A DNA stretch of 64,000 nt from Streptomyces marispadix. GTDB taxonomy: Bacteria > Actinomycetota > Actinomycetes > Streptomycetales > Streptomycetaceae. The DNA is taken from assembly GCF_022524345.1 (NCBI RefSeq), contig NZ_JAKWJU010000002.1, positions 3,348,001 through 3,412,000 of the forward strand. The letters are read 5' to 3'. This document shows positions 17,471-25,382 of the stretch, in pieces. Numbering within the stretch: position 1 is the stretch's first letter; every line of letters starts with the position of its first letter. The notes below the pieces were generated by a model, which searched no databases, was not told where the DNA came from, and was given only the letters and a program-made list of their open reading frames with translations. The translations under genes were made by a program, and so were the position numbers.

Positions 17471-18509
17471 CCGCCACCAAACTGATCCTGCAGACGGCCT
17501 ACGGGAGAAGCTGGACCACCTGACTCTTTCCCGTAAGGAGGGTCTCAGGCGGCTGGCCGAGGCCTCGCCACGGCCCCAGCCTGAGGTGCTGTCGCGTCGT
17601 CAGCTCGGAGACTTGGGGGAGGGGGCTCGCACTGAATACGATCGCAGTCGCCGCAAGTGGCATGCGAACATCGGCCCGCTTCAGACACCACAAATGGAGG
17701 CGCTGCTCGAGGACTTGTGGGACATTTTCGACAGCAACGATCATGACGGTGACAAGGTGAAGAGCAGCATTGCGCTGGACGCCTTTCCTGGCCTGGGAAA
17801 GACCACGTCTGCGCTGGCGTTCGCCAAGAGGCTCCACCGCAGGGAGATCGCCGAAGCCGGCGAGCTCACTGAAGCCGGCTTCGAGCGCTGGCCGGTGTGT
17901 CGAGTCGGGCTGACTGCCAATACTGGGATGCGCGACTTTAATCGCGCGATCCTGGAGTTCTACGGACACCCGGGCCGCTTCCGCGGCACCGCCGCAGACT
18001 TCGGCTACCGAGCACTGGACTGCGTACTGTCCTGCGAAGCCAAGCTCCTGATCGTCGACGACCTACACTTTCTTCACTGGAGGAACCGGTCCGGAGTCGA
18101 AGTCAGCAACCACTTCAAGTACATCGCGAACGAGTTCCCCGTGACCTTGCTGATGATCGGTGTCGGGCTGAAGACACGCGGACTGTTCAACGAGGGCGAG
18201 GACTTCGAGGACGCAGTCCTGGCTCAAACGGGACGCCGTACCACCCAGCTCGGCATGGAACCGTTCACTGTCCAGACCGAACAGGGACGGCGCGACTGGC
18301 GCGCCATGTTGCTGGCTGTCGAGCAACGCCTTGTGCTGGCTGACAGGTACCCCGGAATGATCGCGGACGATCTTTCCGACTACCTATTCGCCCGGAGCAC
18401 CGGCCACATCGGCTCGCTCATGACCTTGATCAACCGCGGCTGCCAGAAAGCCGTACGCACTGGCAGAACGACGCGGCTTCCGAAGGGGCGCGCCGAGAGC
18501 TCCAACTAG
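17463..18509 (+). CDS. tnsC: Tn7-like AAA+ regulator TnsC
   Basis: A 348-residue AAA+ ATPase of the TniB/TnsC type. Walker A is FPGLGKTTSALAF (about residues 108-120), Walker B is KLLIVDDLHFLHW (~195-205), followed by a sensor region (FPVTLLMIGVGLKTRGLF). TnsC links the target-selection protein (TniQ/TnsD) to TnsAB and forms ATP-dependent filaments on target DNA. The ATG at 17463 lies inside the end of tnsB. It is shorter than Tn7 TnsC (~550 residues) and closer to TniB-like versions in actinobacterial elements. Confidence 0.88.
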   Translation: MTNRHQTDPADGLREKLDHLTLSRKEGLRRLAEASPRPQPEVLSRRQLGDLGEGARTEYDRSRRKWHANIGPLQTPQMEALLEDLWDIFDSNDHDGDKVKSSIALDAFPGLGKTTSALAFAKRLHRREIAEAGELTEAGFERWPVCRVGLTANTGMRDFNRAILEFYGHPGRFRGTAADFGYRALDCVLSCEAKLLIVDDLHFLHWRNRSGVEVSNHFKYIANEFPVTLLMIGVGLKTRGLFNEGEDFEDAVLAQTGRRTTQLGMEPFTVQTEQGRRDWRAMLLAVEQRLVLADRYPGMIADDLSDYLFARSTGHIGSLMTLINRGCQKAVRTGRTTRLPKGRAESSN

Positions 18510-18564
18510 CCTTCGAAACTGGCAAATTGAAGAGTCGTCCCACGCCGAAGCGGCGGAAAGCCGC

Positions 18565-21240
18565 ATGAACGACGAGCTTCGGACTTTCCCGATCCGTGTG
18601 GCTCCGCTTCCGGGGGAGGCCTTGGATTCTTGGTTCGAAGCGCTGGCCCACAGACTGCACGTCACGCTCGGCGAACTATTGCCGCAGCTCGGTCTGTCAC
18701 CGCCTAAACACAGCAATAAGAGCGAAGAGTTCGAATGGACGGTGATGCTGCAATCTCACGAGATCGAAAGAATCGCCCGGGTGTCCGGTCTCGACCCGAA
18801 CACCGTCACCGCGATGACGCTGGCTTGCTACGACGAACGGGCCCTTCTTATCGATCCTGTCACCGGCCGCGTCCGACGGCGTGTGATCTGGGGACGTGGT
18901 GGCGGCTCAAGATACTGTCCGTCCTGCCTGTCGGAAGATGGAGGGCGTTGGCAGTTGACTTGGCGACTGGGCTGGTCCTTCGCCTGCGCGCGTCATAGTT
19001 GTCTGCTTGCTGATGCGTGTCCCGGATGTGGGAGAATGCAGCGTTACCGCCCTCATCCTCGTCTTGTGCCAGTCCAGCCAGGACACTGTCCAAATCCGGG
19101 AAAGACGAATCCCCGGCGCCAACGCTGCGGGGCTGATCTGCGAGAGGCATCTTGTCTCCCACTAACTGAAGGGCACCCAGCGCTACTTGCCCAGCAGTAT
19201 GTCTGGAAGATCATTCGCTCTGACACGGTTTCCTTCGGCATTTACGCCAGTCACCCGGTCAGGCCCGCGCAGGCCCTGGCCGATCTGAAGGCAATTGCCG
19301 CACGGGCCTTGGCTGACGCCAGCGCGGACGAACTGACACGGCGGCTGCCCGACGACCTGCTGACTGACTATCACCAGGCCCGTGCTCACGTGCCCGTTCC
19401 CCGTGGACCCGGCAGGGCTGAGGCCCGGCCGGGGTTCATGGCGCCTTCCCACGCTGTTGTCGCTGCGGCCGGCGTTACAGCAGCCGCTGACATCCTCGCC
19501 GCCGCCGACATTCGGCAAGCTGGAAGGGCGTTGCGCTGGTTGACCACTGAAGCCCGGCAGCGCGGCATGAACGTGACCGCCTCCAACGTCGGCGCATGGG
19601 GCAAGGACACCACCCCACCCCTGCTCGGCGCTCAACTTGTGTCACTCGAAGACGACTTGCAGCCAATGGAGCACCTGCGCTACCGGACCGCAGCGCCGCT
19701 TCCGTCTCATCCCGCCAGGGACCCAGATCGAGCACATGCCCTCTCTCGCTCCACACCCAGCCAGTTCTGGCCATCCTGGGCAGCACGACTGTCGCCCGGA
19801 AAGACCGGCCACAGCTTCTTTCGTGCTGCGTTATCGATCTGCGTGCTTCTGACAGGCACTCGCCTCGACGTCAACTCCGTGGTTGCTGAACTCGGCGTAG
19901 CCATTCCTTCGCACGACATCAGCCGCATCCTCGCGCTGCTTGGCAGAAGTCCGAATTGGCCGCAGATCAGCGCAGCGCTGACCCGTTTCGCCGATCACGT
20001 TGTGTACAACCCACCCCCCATCGATTACCGCGTGCGCCGCAGCCTGGACTACAGCGATCTGCTTCCCGACGAACAATGGGAGGCCATCTGTCGCACCACG
20101 GGGGCTAGCGGTGGACAGGGACGCAGAGCCATGATCGCCCGGGCCTACCTGTTCAGCCGCCTCAGCGGCCTACCCGGCGAATCAGCCCCTGCCGTCCCAA
20201 AGGACACGAGGTTCCGCAACGACCTTGCTGACTTCACCATGATGCGCTTCCCGGAGTTGGCGGCAGCTCTCGATGAGGCTGGCCGTGACTTCCTCGCCCG
20301 CCATGGCATCACGAGCGAGCCGGTTGTCTGGCAGCCCTCCCTGAGCATGCTCGACGACTTGGCTCTTCCCGGGCACGATGTCCGGCTCATCGACGTCAGC
20401 GAATTGCACCAACTCCTGCTCGGCGGCCGATCCCCTAGCGGGGCCTCTGCTGAGCTGGGCACCAGCTTGGCCGTCGTCCGGTGCCTGCTCGATGCCTCGC
20501 CGCTCCCTGCGCGGCACGCTCGCAAGGGCGAAGGCTCGTTGCCTGGACCCAGCGTCAGTCCAGTCAATGACACGACCAAGGATGCTCTGATCCGCCTGTG
20601 CTCGGAGGAGAACCTTGCGTTCACGCAGATCAGTCAGCGTCTCGGTATTCGCTGGCGCACTTTCCGCAAGCTCGCCAAAGAGTGCGGCATCGATGTGCCT
20701 CGTCAAACGACTCCCTCCAAGGTCAGCCGCGAGTGGCTCTACGAGCAACACGTCATCAAGGGCCACACCCTTGTCGAGCTGGCCAAGAGCGCTGGCCTCA
20801 GTAGCTCCGCTATCAACAAATGGGCGAGGGCATATAGCATCCCCGCCAACAGTTCCGTGGTTCATTCCCCGGAGCTGCGTGGTCGACTCGACGTCATGCC
20901 TGCCCTCCTCAAACCAGCTTTGACTGGGTACGCCGCCTGGAAGCGCCTCCAGATCTTCGCCAGTCTTCCTGATTATCCAGATCTCACCAGTGCTGCGAGG
21001 GCTCTTCACCTCAACCCGCGCGTGATGTGGGAGTACCTCAACCAGCTCGAAGACGATCTTTCCGGTCGTCTACTGGAAAGGTCTAGTCGGGGGCGACGTA
21101 CCAAGACACCCACCACGCTCGGCCAGGAGGTGATCAAGGCTGTCCGCGAAATCGAGTATGCGATTAACACGGACGTCAACGGCCGCATGTTGACCCCAGT
21201 ACCACCCGGTATGTCCACCAAAGTGGATGCATCGTCCTGA
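18565..21240 (+). CDS. tniQ: TniQ/TnsD-family target-selection protein
   Basis: An 891-residue TniQ-family protein. The N-terminus has the TniQ signature (PIRVAPLPGEALDSWFEALA), then a zinc-binding region with CPSCLSEDG, CARHSCLL, CPGCGRMQ and a later CG (ribbon-type Cys/His ligands). The long C-terminal half contains several HTH-like units, e.g. AFTQISQRLGIRWRTFRKLA and TLVELAKSAGLSSSAINKWA. It ends with a LysR/ModE-like winged helix (LTSAARALHLNPRVMWEYLNQLEDDL). Such long TniQ proteins (TnsD) bind a fixed chromosomal site and recruit TnsC. The element sits just after dnaB, so the dnaB 3' end is the likely site; this is inference. No tnsE or second tniQ is seen. Confidence 0.85.
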   Translation: MNDELRTFPIRVAPLPGEALDSWFEALAHRLHVTLGELLPQLGLSPPKHSNKSEEFEWTVMLQSHEIERIARVSGLDPNTVTAMTLACYDERALLIDPVTGRVRRRVIWGRGGGSRYCPSCLSEDGGRWQLTWRLGWSFACARHSCLLADACPGCGRMQRYRPHPRLVPVQPGHCPNPGKTNPRRQRCGADLREASCLPLTEGHPALLAQQYVWKIIRSDTVSFGIYASHPVRPAQALADLKAIAARALADASADELTRRLPDDLLTDYHQARAHVPVPRGPGRAEARPGFMAPSHAVVAAAGVTAAADILAAADIRQAGRALRWLTTEARQRGMNVTASNVGAWGKDTTPPLLGAQLVSLEDDLQPMEHLRYRTAAPLPSHPARDPDRAHALSRSTPSQFWPSWAARLSPGKTGHSFFRAALSICVLLTGTRLDVNSVVAELGVAIPSHDISRILALLGRSPNWPQISAALTRFADHVVYNPPPIDYRVRRSLDYSDLLPDEQWEAICRTTGASGGQGRRAMIARAYLFSRLSGLPGESAPAVPKDTRFRNDLADFTMMRFPELAAALDEAGRDFLARHGITSEPVVWQPSLSMLDDLALPGHDVRLIDVSELHQLLLGGRSPSGASAELGTSLAVVRCLLDASPLPARHARKGEGSLPGPSVSPVNDTTKDALIRLCSEENLAFTQISQRLGIRWRTFRKLAKECGIDVPRQTTPSKVSREWLYEQHVIKGHTLVELAKSAGLSSSAINKWARAYSIPANSSVVHSPELRGRLDVMPALLKPALTGYAAWKRLQIFASLPDYPDLTSAARALHLNPRVMWEYLNQLEDDLSGRLLERSSRGRRTKTPTTLGQEVIKAVREIEYAINTDVNGRMLTPVPPGMSTKVDASS

Positions 21241-21493
21241 CGCTCGGGACCATTTCTGGTGCTCCTTATTAGACGGTCCCATTCTGCGCCTCTGAACGTG
21301 CGGTGTTCCGCGTGAAGCAGCTGGCTGGACGAAGTGATCCGAACCGTGGCTTTGGCGGCCCGCTAGGAAGCTTGGAACTGCCTCGCTCGCCTCAGTGAGA
21401 TACATGGACATGAGCGGAACTCCAGTGTGAGTGAGCAGGGCGCACTCTGATGCGAGCGGGCCCGAAGGGTGGGGGTGGTGGAGTGCCGCGTGC
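21241..21493. other. Intergenic stretch after tniQ
   Basis: About 250 bases between the tniQ stop and the remains of a minus-strand membrane protein gene. I see no convincing gene, RNA or terminator hairpin here. Reading frames in it lack plausible starts. Confidence 0.5.
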
Positions 21494-22046
21494 TTACGGA
21501 GCGCAGGGTTGTACGCGATGGAGCAGGCCGGTGAGAGCCGGTGGCCGCGGGTATACCACGGCCGGCAACGGCGGACGCGGGGGCTGCAGCGGCAAGGCGC
21601 CGCTCAGCCCCAGGGTCAGGCCGATGATGTGAAGCAGGCGATCCCGGCAACGGTGTGCAGTGGCCGCGACAGCACAGGAGAGCCGCGCGGGCAGATCCGA
21701 GGCGGCGCTGAGTGCGTGAATCAGCGCCAGGGCCGCCATGAAGTTCAGTGCAGACATGGCCAGCAGATCGTGGTGAACCGCAGCAGGCAGGCGCAGGTGG
21801 TCGTCCAGAGCAGCGGGTGGGATCTGTGTTCCGGTGATCTCCAGCCAGGCAGGCATCAGTGCCTGAACGAGGGCGAGAGCGAACGCTCTTGCCGCGCGCT
21901 CTGACACGGAGGACCGGGTAGGTACTGACGGAGAGAACGAGTGCCGCGAATGCTAGCGCCCCCGGAGATAGGGACGTGTCCGTAGTCGCATGATGCAGCC
22001 CTGTGGCGAGGGCGACGCCTGACACAGCAATCCCGGCAGCACGCAC
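21494..22046 (-). pseudogene. Frameshifted small multi-TM membrane protein gene
   Basis: Two overlapping minus-strand frames look like one protein split by a frameshift near 21905. The upstream frame (start GTG 22046) gives RAAGIAVSGVALATGLHHAT, an Ala/Val-rich helix and a second helix ending STYPVLR. The other frame, from GTG 21907, continues SERAARAFALALVQALMPAW with further helices (LNFMAALALIHALSAAS). Joined, they give about 180 residues with four hydrophobic helices, a type common in Streptomyces but of unknown role. Alternatively the second frame is translated alone. A Cys-rich small protein gene lies upstream on the same strand. Confidence 0.5.
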
Positions 22047-22199
22047 AGCAATGCTGCGCGTGTTCCGTCAGAGTGCGAAGCTGGTAGACATGTCCGGTCC
22101 ATCATGACCGACGACAAGCCACCTCTGGTGTGAAAACCGTACTTCGCTGGTCAAAGCGACCTGAAAACCCCACTGGGCTTGTGCGTGCAGCTTCCATGA

Positions 22200-22688
22200 C
22201 TATCCCAGTTCCGGCACTTGGTCTTCCTCCGGAACCGTCCACCATGTGTCCGCCTCTTCGGCATCCCAGGGCAAGATTCGAGGAGCCGTAGTGGATGGCG
22301 CTGCGTACGAGGCGGCGCGTGGCTCATCGACGCGGGCGGTGGCGACCGTAGCGCTCGCACATTGGCGGCAAGCGTCTGCGAGGCGCCAGGACCGTGGGCA
22401 CTGGGTTAGCGCGAGGATGATGTCTCCTCCGCAGCCGCGATGACGTGCATGCCAGTGGCAGCCCCCTTCCCTACATCGACACGTGCGCAGGTGGGGCGGT
22501 AGCCAGCTGCTACGTGCGTGTTCTGCCAGGTGTCTCAGTGCACCCTGCCGCGGTCCGGCTGTTCCCGGCGGCCGACTGAGCGGGCCGCAACTCGTGCATC
22601 TCAATCTCGTCGAACCGCAGTGTGGAAGAACCTCGACAGTCCACACGCGAGGTGGCGGCGTCACTGAGGCCGGCACTGTGGCGGTCAC
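22200..22688 (-). CDS. Cysteine-rich protein of unknown function
   Basis: A 162-residue protein with paired cysteines: LRCTSCGPL near residue 30, then RTCRCREGGCHWHARHRGCGG and ADACRQCASAT, consistent with zinc binding. Similar Cys/His-rich small proteins are frequent in Streptomyces mobile regions; none has a role I know. The GTG at 22688 is supported by a strong AAGGAGG ribosome site 7 bases upstream. It is transcribed divergently from the small XRE regulator, and the 159-base gap holds three copies of a palindromic operator-like sequence, so the regulator probably controls this gene. Confidence 0.7.
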   Translation of the reverse strand: MTATVPASVTPPPRVWTVEVLPHCGSTRLRCTSCGPLSRPPGTAGPRQGALRHLAEHARSSWLPPHLRTCRCREGGCHWHARHRGCGGDIILALTQCPRSWRLADACRQCASATVATARVDEPRAASYAAPSTTAPRILPWDAEEADTWWTVPEEDQVPELG

Positions 22689-22748
22689 CGGTCACCCTCC
22701 TTTTTGGGCAGGTCTGCGCTGCGGTTACCAGCGGGCGGCGGCACTGTA

Positions 22749-22833
22749 GTGCAGACCTCTGCCCTACGCGGAAGCTGACTGAAGTCGTGTCAGATAGGGC
22801 AGAAGTCTGCACTGACAGGGCAGGGGTCTGCAC
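22749..22833. promoter_or_regulatory. Three copies of a 17-bp operator-like sequence
   Basis: AGGGCAGAAGTCTGCAC at 22796-22812 and AGGGCAGGGGTCTGCAC at 22817-22833 are direct copies exactly 21 bp (two helical turns) apart. The reverse complement of the same motif, GTGCAGACCTCTGCCCT, is at 22749-22765. Each contains a dyad of the form GCAGA-NN-TCTGC (perfect in two copies). They fill the divergent promoter region between the Cys-rich protein gene and the XRE gene; the last ends 14 bases before the XRE start. Control by the XRE protein is inferred. Confidence 0.8.
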
Positions 22834-22847
22834 CGTCCGATTACTGA

Positions 22848-23111
22848 GTGACGATCTTCCCGCCCGAGCCGGACCTCGAAGCGATGCGCTTGGAGCTCTC
22901 GCGCCTGCGGGCGGAGCGCGGCTGGACATACGACGAACTTGCCGAACGTAGCGGCCTGGCCAGGCGCACACTCATCGAGATCGAGCAAGGGCGCACCATC
23001 GGCACCCTGAAGACCTGGCACGCGCTCGCCCACGCTCTTGGCTCTCCAGTGGGCGCTCTGCTGTCCCATCTCTGCGACGATCACCAGCCACCCAGGCCAC
23101 CAGCCGGCTAG
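22848..23111 (+). CDS. Small XRE-family HTH regulator
   Basis: An 87-residue protein that is almost only a helix-turn-helix: LRAERGWTYDELAERSGLARRTLIEIEQGRTIGTLKTWHALAHAL (about residues 18-63). This is the Cro/C1 (XRE) fold binding palindromes as a dimer. The GTG at 22848 is used; an internal ATG at 22884 is a possible shorter start, and no clear ribosome site precedes the GTG, so the mRNA may be nearly leaderless. Three operator-like copies just upstream suggest autoregulation and control of the divergent gene. Confidence 0.8.
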   Translation: MTIFPPEPDLEAMRLELSRLRAERGWTYDELAERSGLARRTLIEIEQGRTIGTLKTWHALAHALGSPVGALLSHLCDDHQPPRPPAG

Positions 23112-23144
23112 CGGCTTCGTCGGGGTAGTTCTCCCTCGCTTACG

Positions 23145-23162
23145 GGGCAGACGGTTCTGCCC
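23145..23162 (+). terminator. Hairpin after the XRE gene
   Basis: GGGCAGA (23145-23151) and TCTGCCC (23156-23162) form a 7-bp stem with a 4-base loop, 34 bases past the XRE stop. It may terminate that transcript. Its arms resemble the operator half-sites at 22749-22833, so it might instead be a fourth, divergent operator copy. The rest of the gap up to 23436 shows no gene. Confidence 0.45.
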
Positions 23163-23436
23163 GAAGTGATGACCCGACGCGAACGCGTACTCGCCTACGG
23201 GAACACGTGAGCATTTCCCGTGCTGCGTGAGAGTGACACGACGGCTGAGTCGCGACAGAAGTGGCCTGACTGGCTGCCACCTTCCCCAGTGCACGACCCC
23301 GTTGTGCTGTCTTCAGCCATGGAGCACTGACACCAAATCTCTGAGCAGTGCGTGACTGCGGCGGTCAGTGTGCGCGCCATCTCCAAGGCGCGCGGTCAGC
23401 GGTCCACCTCTTGTCGCTTCGATTGGAACATCGCGC

Positions 23437-24909
23437 ATGCTGGATCCCACCGACGAACAAGCCGCTGCCGTCGATGCCTTCCGCGACGGCCAGCACCTCG
23501 CCTTGCAGGCCGGCGCGGGTACCGGGAAGACGACCACTCTGGTGATGCTGGCTAACAGCGTCACCAGCCGCGGCCGCTACATCGCCTTCAACAAGGCCAT
23601 CGCCACGGCGGCAGCCCGCACCTTTCCCCGCCACGTGTTGTGCAAGACCGCCCACTCCCTGGCCTTCGCGGCAGTGGGACACAAGTACCTATCGCGCATG
23701 AACGCACCCCGGACAGCGAGTTGGCGCATCGGTCAGAGCCTGGGCATCAGCAAGGGCACCCGCATCGGAGCGCGGGATGTCAGCACGCGAGCGCTCTCCC
23801 ACAGCATGCTGCAGACGGTCACCGGCTTCTGCCATTCGTCCGACCCCGAACTGACAGCACGCCATGTGCCGTCCCTGCGCGGTATCGAAGCACCGGAAGA
23901 ACGAGCGGAACTGGCAGAACTGGTCTTGCCGTACGCCCGTAAGGCCTGGGAAGACCTCCAGCAGACCGACGAAGGGATCGTCCGCTTCGAACACGACCAC
24001 TACCTGAAGATCTGGGCCCTCGCAGAACCCCGGATCCCCGTCGACTTCCTCCTCCTCGACGAAGCCCAGGACACCAACCCCGTCTTGGAGAAGGTCCTCC
24101 ACGACCAACGCGATCACGCCCAGCTAGTGATGGTCGGGGACTCAGCACAAGCCATCTACGGCTGGCGCGGCGCCCGCGATGTCATGACCGGCTTTGACGG
24201 CACCCACCTGCACCTCTCACGCTCCTTCCGATTCGGTCCCCGTCTTGCGGAAGAAGCCAACAGGTGGCTCACCATCGCCGAAGCCCCCATCCGCCTCACG
24301 GGAACTCCGGACATCAAGACCACGGTCAGCGCGAGCAGTTCGTCGCCCGCTGCCGTGCTGTGCCGCACCAACGTCGGCGCCATGATCGAAGTTTTGCACC
24401 ATCTCGACGCCGGCAAACGCGTCGCGCTCGTCGGCGGAGGAGGGGCTCTGCAAGCACTAGCCGTCGCAGCGAGGGACCTGAAGTCCGGACGCCGGACCAC
24501 CCACCCTGAACTCATCCTTTTCCGCTCCTGGGGCGAACTGCAGGACTACGCCGCCAACGACCCCTCCGGCCGCGACCTCGCGCCGTTGGTGGACCTCGTT
24601 GACGAGCACGGCGCCGAGGCCATCCTCACCGCCGTCGACGAGCTGACTCACGAAGACCGCGCCGAGATCACCATCTCCACCGCACATAAAGCGAAGGGGC
24701 GGGAGTGGCCATCGATCCGCATCGCCGAAGACTTCACCCCACCACCGGACGACGAGGATAGCCAGGACGAGCACGGCAAACCTCTACCCGGGCCGATCGA
24801 CCTCGGCGAAGCCCGACTCTCCTACGTCGCCGTCACCCGCGCCCGCCAACACCTCGACCTTGGTGGCCTGTCCTGGATCCACCGGCACCCCCAAGGCTCG
24901 CCCCTATAG
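23437..24909 (+). CDS. UvrD/Rep-like superfamily 1 helicase
   Basis: A 490-residue SF1 helicase. Q-motif-like start DPTDEQAAAVDAF, Walker A AGAGTGKTTTLVML (~24-37), motif II LLLDEAQDTN (~207), motif III GDSAQAIYGWRGA (~231-243), motif V TAHKAKGREWPSI and motif VI YVAVTRARQHLDL (~470). The domain set is complete but compact, like the accessory helicases found in defence loci such as GajB of Gabija. No GajA-type OLD nuclease gene is nearby, so assignment to Gabija is not supported. The ATG at 23437 fits the start of homology; the longer frame upstream does not. Predicted cytoplasmic DNA unwinding enzyme. Confidence 0.8.
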   Translation: MLDPTDEQAAAVDAFRDGQHLALQAGAGTGKTTTLVMLANSVTSRGRYIAFNKAIATAAARTFPRHVLCKTAHSLAFAAVGHKYLSRMNAPRTASWRIGQSLGISKGTRIGARDVSTRALSHSMLQTVTGFCHSSDPELTARHVPSLRGIEAPEERAELAELVLPYARKAWEDLQQTDEGIVRFEHDHYLKIWALAEPRIPVDFLLLDEAQDTNPVLEKVLHDQRDHAQLVMVGDSAQAIYGWRGARDVMTGFDGTHLHLSRSFRFGPRLAEEANRWLTIAEAPIRLTGTPDIKTTVSASSSSPAAVLCRTNVGAMIEVLHHLDAGKRVALVGGGGALQALAVAARDLKSGRRTTHPELILFRSWGELQDYAANDPSGRDLAPLVDLVDEHGAEAILTAVDELTHEDRAEITISTAHKAKGREWPSIRIAEDFTPPPDDEDSQDEHGKPLPGPIDLGEARLSYVAVTRARQHLDLGGLSWIHRHPQGSPL

Positions 24910-24939
24910 CGCAGGACATCACTACTGGGCCTGGGAGCT

Positions 24940-25270
24940 CGGTCGCCCGCAATTCCAGTTCCAGCACCAGGCGTTGGGCTGGGGCATCGAGGTCGACGCC
25001 GAACAAGTCGGTAGCCTTCCAGAGCCGCTGGCGAACGGTGTTTTGGTGCACCGCCAGCTCATCGGCTACAGCCCGCACATCCCCGAAATGCGGTCCCAAG
25101 GCCGGATCGGAGTCGGTGGTCACCCCGCACGGCCTCGATGAGCCGCTGCCGGACGAGGTCGACGAGCAGGTCGGCCAGGCGTACCGGCCCGGGCGGTGCA
25201 TCCGTGCCGCGTAGTCGCCGGACCGCCCCCTCCAGGTCGTCGCGCCCGCTCGGGCAACTCCCCTCCACCC
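24940..25270 (-). pseudogene. Remnant of a PucR-type regulator (C-terminal HTH)
   Basis: On the minus strand, one frame reads GPVRLADLLVDLVRQRLIEAV and another continues DSDPALGPHFGDVRAVADEL then AVHQNTVRQRLWKATDLFGVD, the helix-turn-helix typical of PucR/CdaR-family C-termini. The pieces are in different frames, no N-terminal domain remains, and the 3' part overlaps the helicase gene end. It is therefore a decayed fragment, evidence that this cargo stretch has been rearranged. Confidence 0.6.
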
Positions 25271-25315
25271 TTCCCCGGGTCCCCGCGCCCAAGGGAGCCT
25301 CCAACCACGAAACCC

Positions 25316-25356
25316 TTATAAGACTTGCACCTCATTTGAGGTAGAGTATTTATAAG
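25316..25356 (+). promoter_or_regulatory. AT-rich promoter with a 14-bp palindrome
   Basis: An unusually AT-rich stretch contains TTGCAC at 25325-25330 as a -35-like box and TTTATA at 25349-25354 (18 bases away) or TATTTA at 25347-25352 (16 bases) as -10. The perfect palindrome ACCTCA-TT-TGAGGT (25329-25342) lies in the spacer, where a bound repressor would block RNA polymerase. TTATAAG also occurs twice, at 25316 and 25350. The likely repressor is the XRE-ImmA/IrrE protein encoded two genes on. Control is inferred. Confidence 0.6.
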
Positions 25357-25382
25357 CTTGCTGCCGAATCTTGGAGGTCCCC

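Noticed and set aside
23437..24909. Assignment of the UvrD-like gene to a Gabija system
   Set aside because: No GajA-type nuclease gene adjoins it.
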